64,000 nucleotides of DNA from Pseudomonas sp. BGI-2 (GTDB lineage Bacteria; Pseudomonadota; Gammaproteobacteria; Pseudomonadales; Pseudomonadaceae). Positions 62,735 to 64,000 of this stretch are shown here, piece after piece. Location of the stretch: positions 1 to 64,000 of the forward strand of contig NZ_SISB01000005.1 in assembly GCF_004310295.1 (NCBI RefSeq), in the 5' to 3' direction. Every line of letters starts with the position of its first letter. Within the stretch, counting starts at the first letter, position 1. Both the position numbers and the translations under genes were made by a program. A model generated the notes under the pieces. The model ran no database searches and was not told the DNA's origin. It saw nothing but the letters and a program-made list of their open reading frames with translations.

Positions 62735-63042
62735 CCGATCAATCAGAGCTGAAAACCATAGGCCTAACTCCCGCCATCTACTGCGCGGACCAAGCCCTGT
62801 TCCACGTCACTCGCGGCGTTCCCCTCGGCGATGCGTTATCCATGGCTTCTGACTTTCTGTTTCTCGCGAAGAAGCTGAACGAAGATGCTGCCTACGCTAG
62901 AGACACCGACCGCCACGCCTGGGCCGCGCATTATTTGACGGCGATGAGTAAGGCGGTGGTTGATGATGCGGTGAAGGTGCTTACGCGGGGTCGGAGTTCT
63001 GCATCGACAGATAAGCGGTCGGCGGAGAAGCCTGAATCGTAG
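62731..63042 (+). CDS. DUF3077 (DUF6124-type) protein, 103 aa
   Basis: Small helical Pseudomonas family of unknown function; the segment FHVTRGVPLGDALSMASDFLFLAKKL is characteristic, and AWAAHYLTAMSKAVVDDAVKVL forms the second helical part. ATG 62731 overlaps the upstream 38-aa ORF (GGAGG inside it serves as ribosome site). Sits downstream of the structured leader. Confidence 0.8.
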   Translation: MTDQSELKTIGLTPAIYCADQALFHVTRGVPLGDALSMASDFLFLAKKLNEDAAYARDTDRHAWAAHYLTAMSKAVVDDAVKVLTRGRSSASTDKRSAEKPES

Positions 63043-63160
63043 TGGCTGAACAATCGCGGGATGGTTTTGATGCCGGTCGGTGGCTGGTATGACGTTCTGG
63101 GGGAGTGAGCTGCTTGGGGTGGCGCCGGGCGCATTGGGATTGATGTTGTCTGGGCTGGCG

Positions 63161-63188
63161 CTATCCCGAGCAGGCTCACTCCTACAGG
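63161..63188. repeat. Single REP half-copy
   Basis: CTATCCCGAGCAGGCTCACTCCTACAGG-type half of the REP variant at 6848-6874; no partner within 200 bp. Confidence 0.6.
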
Positions 63189-63680
63189 GGTTTTGTGTGC
63201 TGATTGGGGTTCGGGATTTGCCTCGAGGTTTTTGGGGCTTTTTATTATTCAGCCCAGGGTGAATGGCTTTTGGTTTACAGCGGGATAGACCAACGCATCT
63301 GCTCCCTGAATTGCCCACGGATCTGATGCTGTTTCTCACCTGCAGCGCCTGATATACATCACCCATCGACAGGCCCTCAGGGCATTAGGCCAGTGAGTGA
63401 ACGCCCCGCGCCACGCTCATCTAGACTTAATGGATAGTCGTAGGCAGAACCGAACACGTCGCTTTGGTGCAGTTCAATCAAAAGCGCCGTGGCAAGCTGC
63501 CCTTTATGCCCAGTAGAGGCGCGGCGAAGACCGCGTCGGGCACAACAAGATGCCCGCTCAGGGTGCCCTGGCCAACGGCCTGAAATTGCCACGATTCCGT
63601 GACGTGGTGTGAGTGCCGCAGCCGACACTTTCGGACGACCGACGACCATCTGGTTTGTCCGTGACCGTGAGGATTGCTGA
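63189..63680. other. Gene-less region upstream of the formate dehydrogenase gene
   Basis: No ORF I can support on either strand. It presumably holds the promoter of the formate dehydrogenase operon; I see no convincing operator or riboswitch. Several GC-rich inverted stretches (for example near 63390) are not conclusive. Confidence 0.5.
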
Positions 63681-64000
63681 ATGCCTGATGAGAGTTTGCA
63701 CCTGCCTGTGGTCAACACCCTGCTGGAGCGCCACAAGGGCTCTGCGGGTGCACTGTTGCCCATTCTTCATGATATTCAGGAACGCATCGGTTACATCCCC
63801 GATGTGGCCGTCCCCGAGATTGCCCACGCCCTCAATCAGAGTCAGGCGGAGATTCGCGGGGTGATCAGCTTTTACCATGACTTCCGTACCGCGCCACCGG
63901 CCCGGCATATCCTGCGTCTGTGCCGGGCTGAGTCGTGCAAGAGCCGCGGTGCCGAGCAGCTTGCGGCGCAGTTGCGCGAACGTCTGCAACTGGACGATCA
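63681..64000 (+). CDS. NAD-dependent formate dehydrogenase gamma subunit (FdsG/NuoE-like), partial
   Basis: Thioredoxin-like [2Fe-2S] subunit passing electrons from formate toward NAD+. ILHDIQERIGYIPDVAVPEIAHAL and GVISFYHDFRT are typical of FdsG/NuoE; the cluster motif begins CRAESCKSRGA. GAGGA precedes ATG 63681. The gene runs off the window; the other subunits should follow. FdsG is preferred over NuoE because of the CRAESC motif and standalone start, but this is inference. Confidence 0.85.
   Translation, partial: MPDESLHLPVVNTLLERHKGSAGALLPILHDIQERIGYIPDVAVPEIAHALNQSQAEIRGVISFYHDFRTAPPARHILRLCRAESCKSRGAEQLAAQLRERLQLDD

Noticed and set aside
63377..63989. Two minus-strand ORFs opposite the formate dehydrogenase start
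   Set aside because: One is antisense to the recognised gene and the other is mostly non-coding, with no domain pattern.

Overview
The window is a chromosomal segment of a Pseudomonas, most likely from the P. fluorescens group. Support comes from the whole conserved gene order (guaB-guaA; xseA; leuA; der-bamB-yfgM-hisS-ispG-rodZ-pilF-rlmN-ndk; the isc operon with cysE and trmJ; suhB; secF-secD-yajC-tgt-queA), from the codon usage, and from the many paired REP repeats of the types TGTAGGAGCGAGGCTTGC and GTGGGAGCGGGCTTGC that sit between genes. Coordinates and motifs were read by eye; no database search was made.

Layout. 1-6751: a Lon protease, then two small AT-rich genes of unknown function (2650-3096 and 4403-4897). 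These two have nearly identical promoters with a lux-box-like palindrome. A chagasin-type inhibitor lipoprotein and a YhhN membrane protein lie between them, and the tRNA-wobble pair cmoA-cmoB follows. 6885-8758: tadA and a multicopper oxidase. 9063-17430: a self-contained trehalose phosphotransferase regulon (treB EIIBC, treA hydrolase, LamB-type porin, an EIIA-HPr-EI fusion, and a small EIIB-like protein lacking the phospho-cysteine), with treR divergent behind two operator palindromes. 17530-20574: a large dermonecrotic-toxin-like effector. 20662-23807: guaB-guaA. 24068-28937: a zinc-ribbon-like protein, a TSUP exporter divergent from a LysR regulator, xseA and an M23 peptidase. 29071-33614: a hypothetical gene, leuA with a probable leader-peptide attenuator, and an omega-amidase/aminotransferase salvage pair. 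33771-50553: housekeeping genes almost all on the minus strand, including the complete iscRSUA-hscBA-fdx-iscX operon with an IscR-type promoter. 50859-58009: suhB, a glycine-zipper protein, secF-secD-yajC and tgt-queA.

58117-58201 is a tRNA-Leu(CAA). Beyond it, up to the formate dehydrogenase gene that leaves the window at 64000, the content is accessory. There is a 109-aa unknown and a DUF3916 protein. Next comes a clearly AT-rich two-gene module (an ImmA/IrrE-like protein without HExxH, plus an SF1 helicase-like ATPase). Last is a highly structured leader carrying a terminator and two hairpins with identical GTGGAA loops, complementary to a TTTCCAC segment between them. This leader precedes a 38-codon ORF that is translationally coupled to a DUF3077 gene.

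Most interesting signals: the ImmA-like/helicase module next to tRNA-Leu; the leader RNA resembling phage P4 antisense-RNA immunity in logic; the twin lux-box promoters; the cysteine-less EIIB; a 159-bp hairpin element between trmJ and suhB; and a LysR gene whose C-terminus is encoded by a REP repeat.
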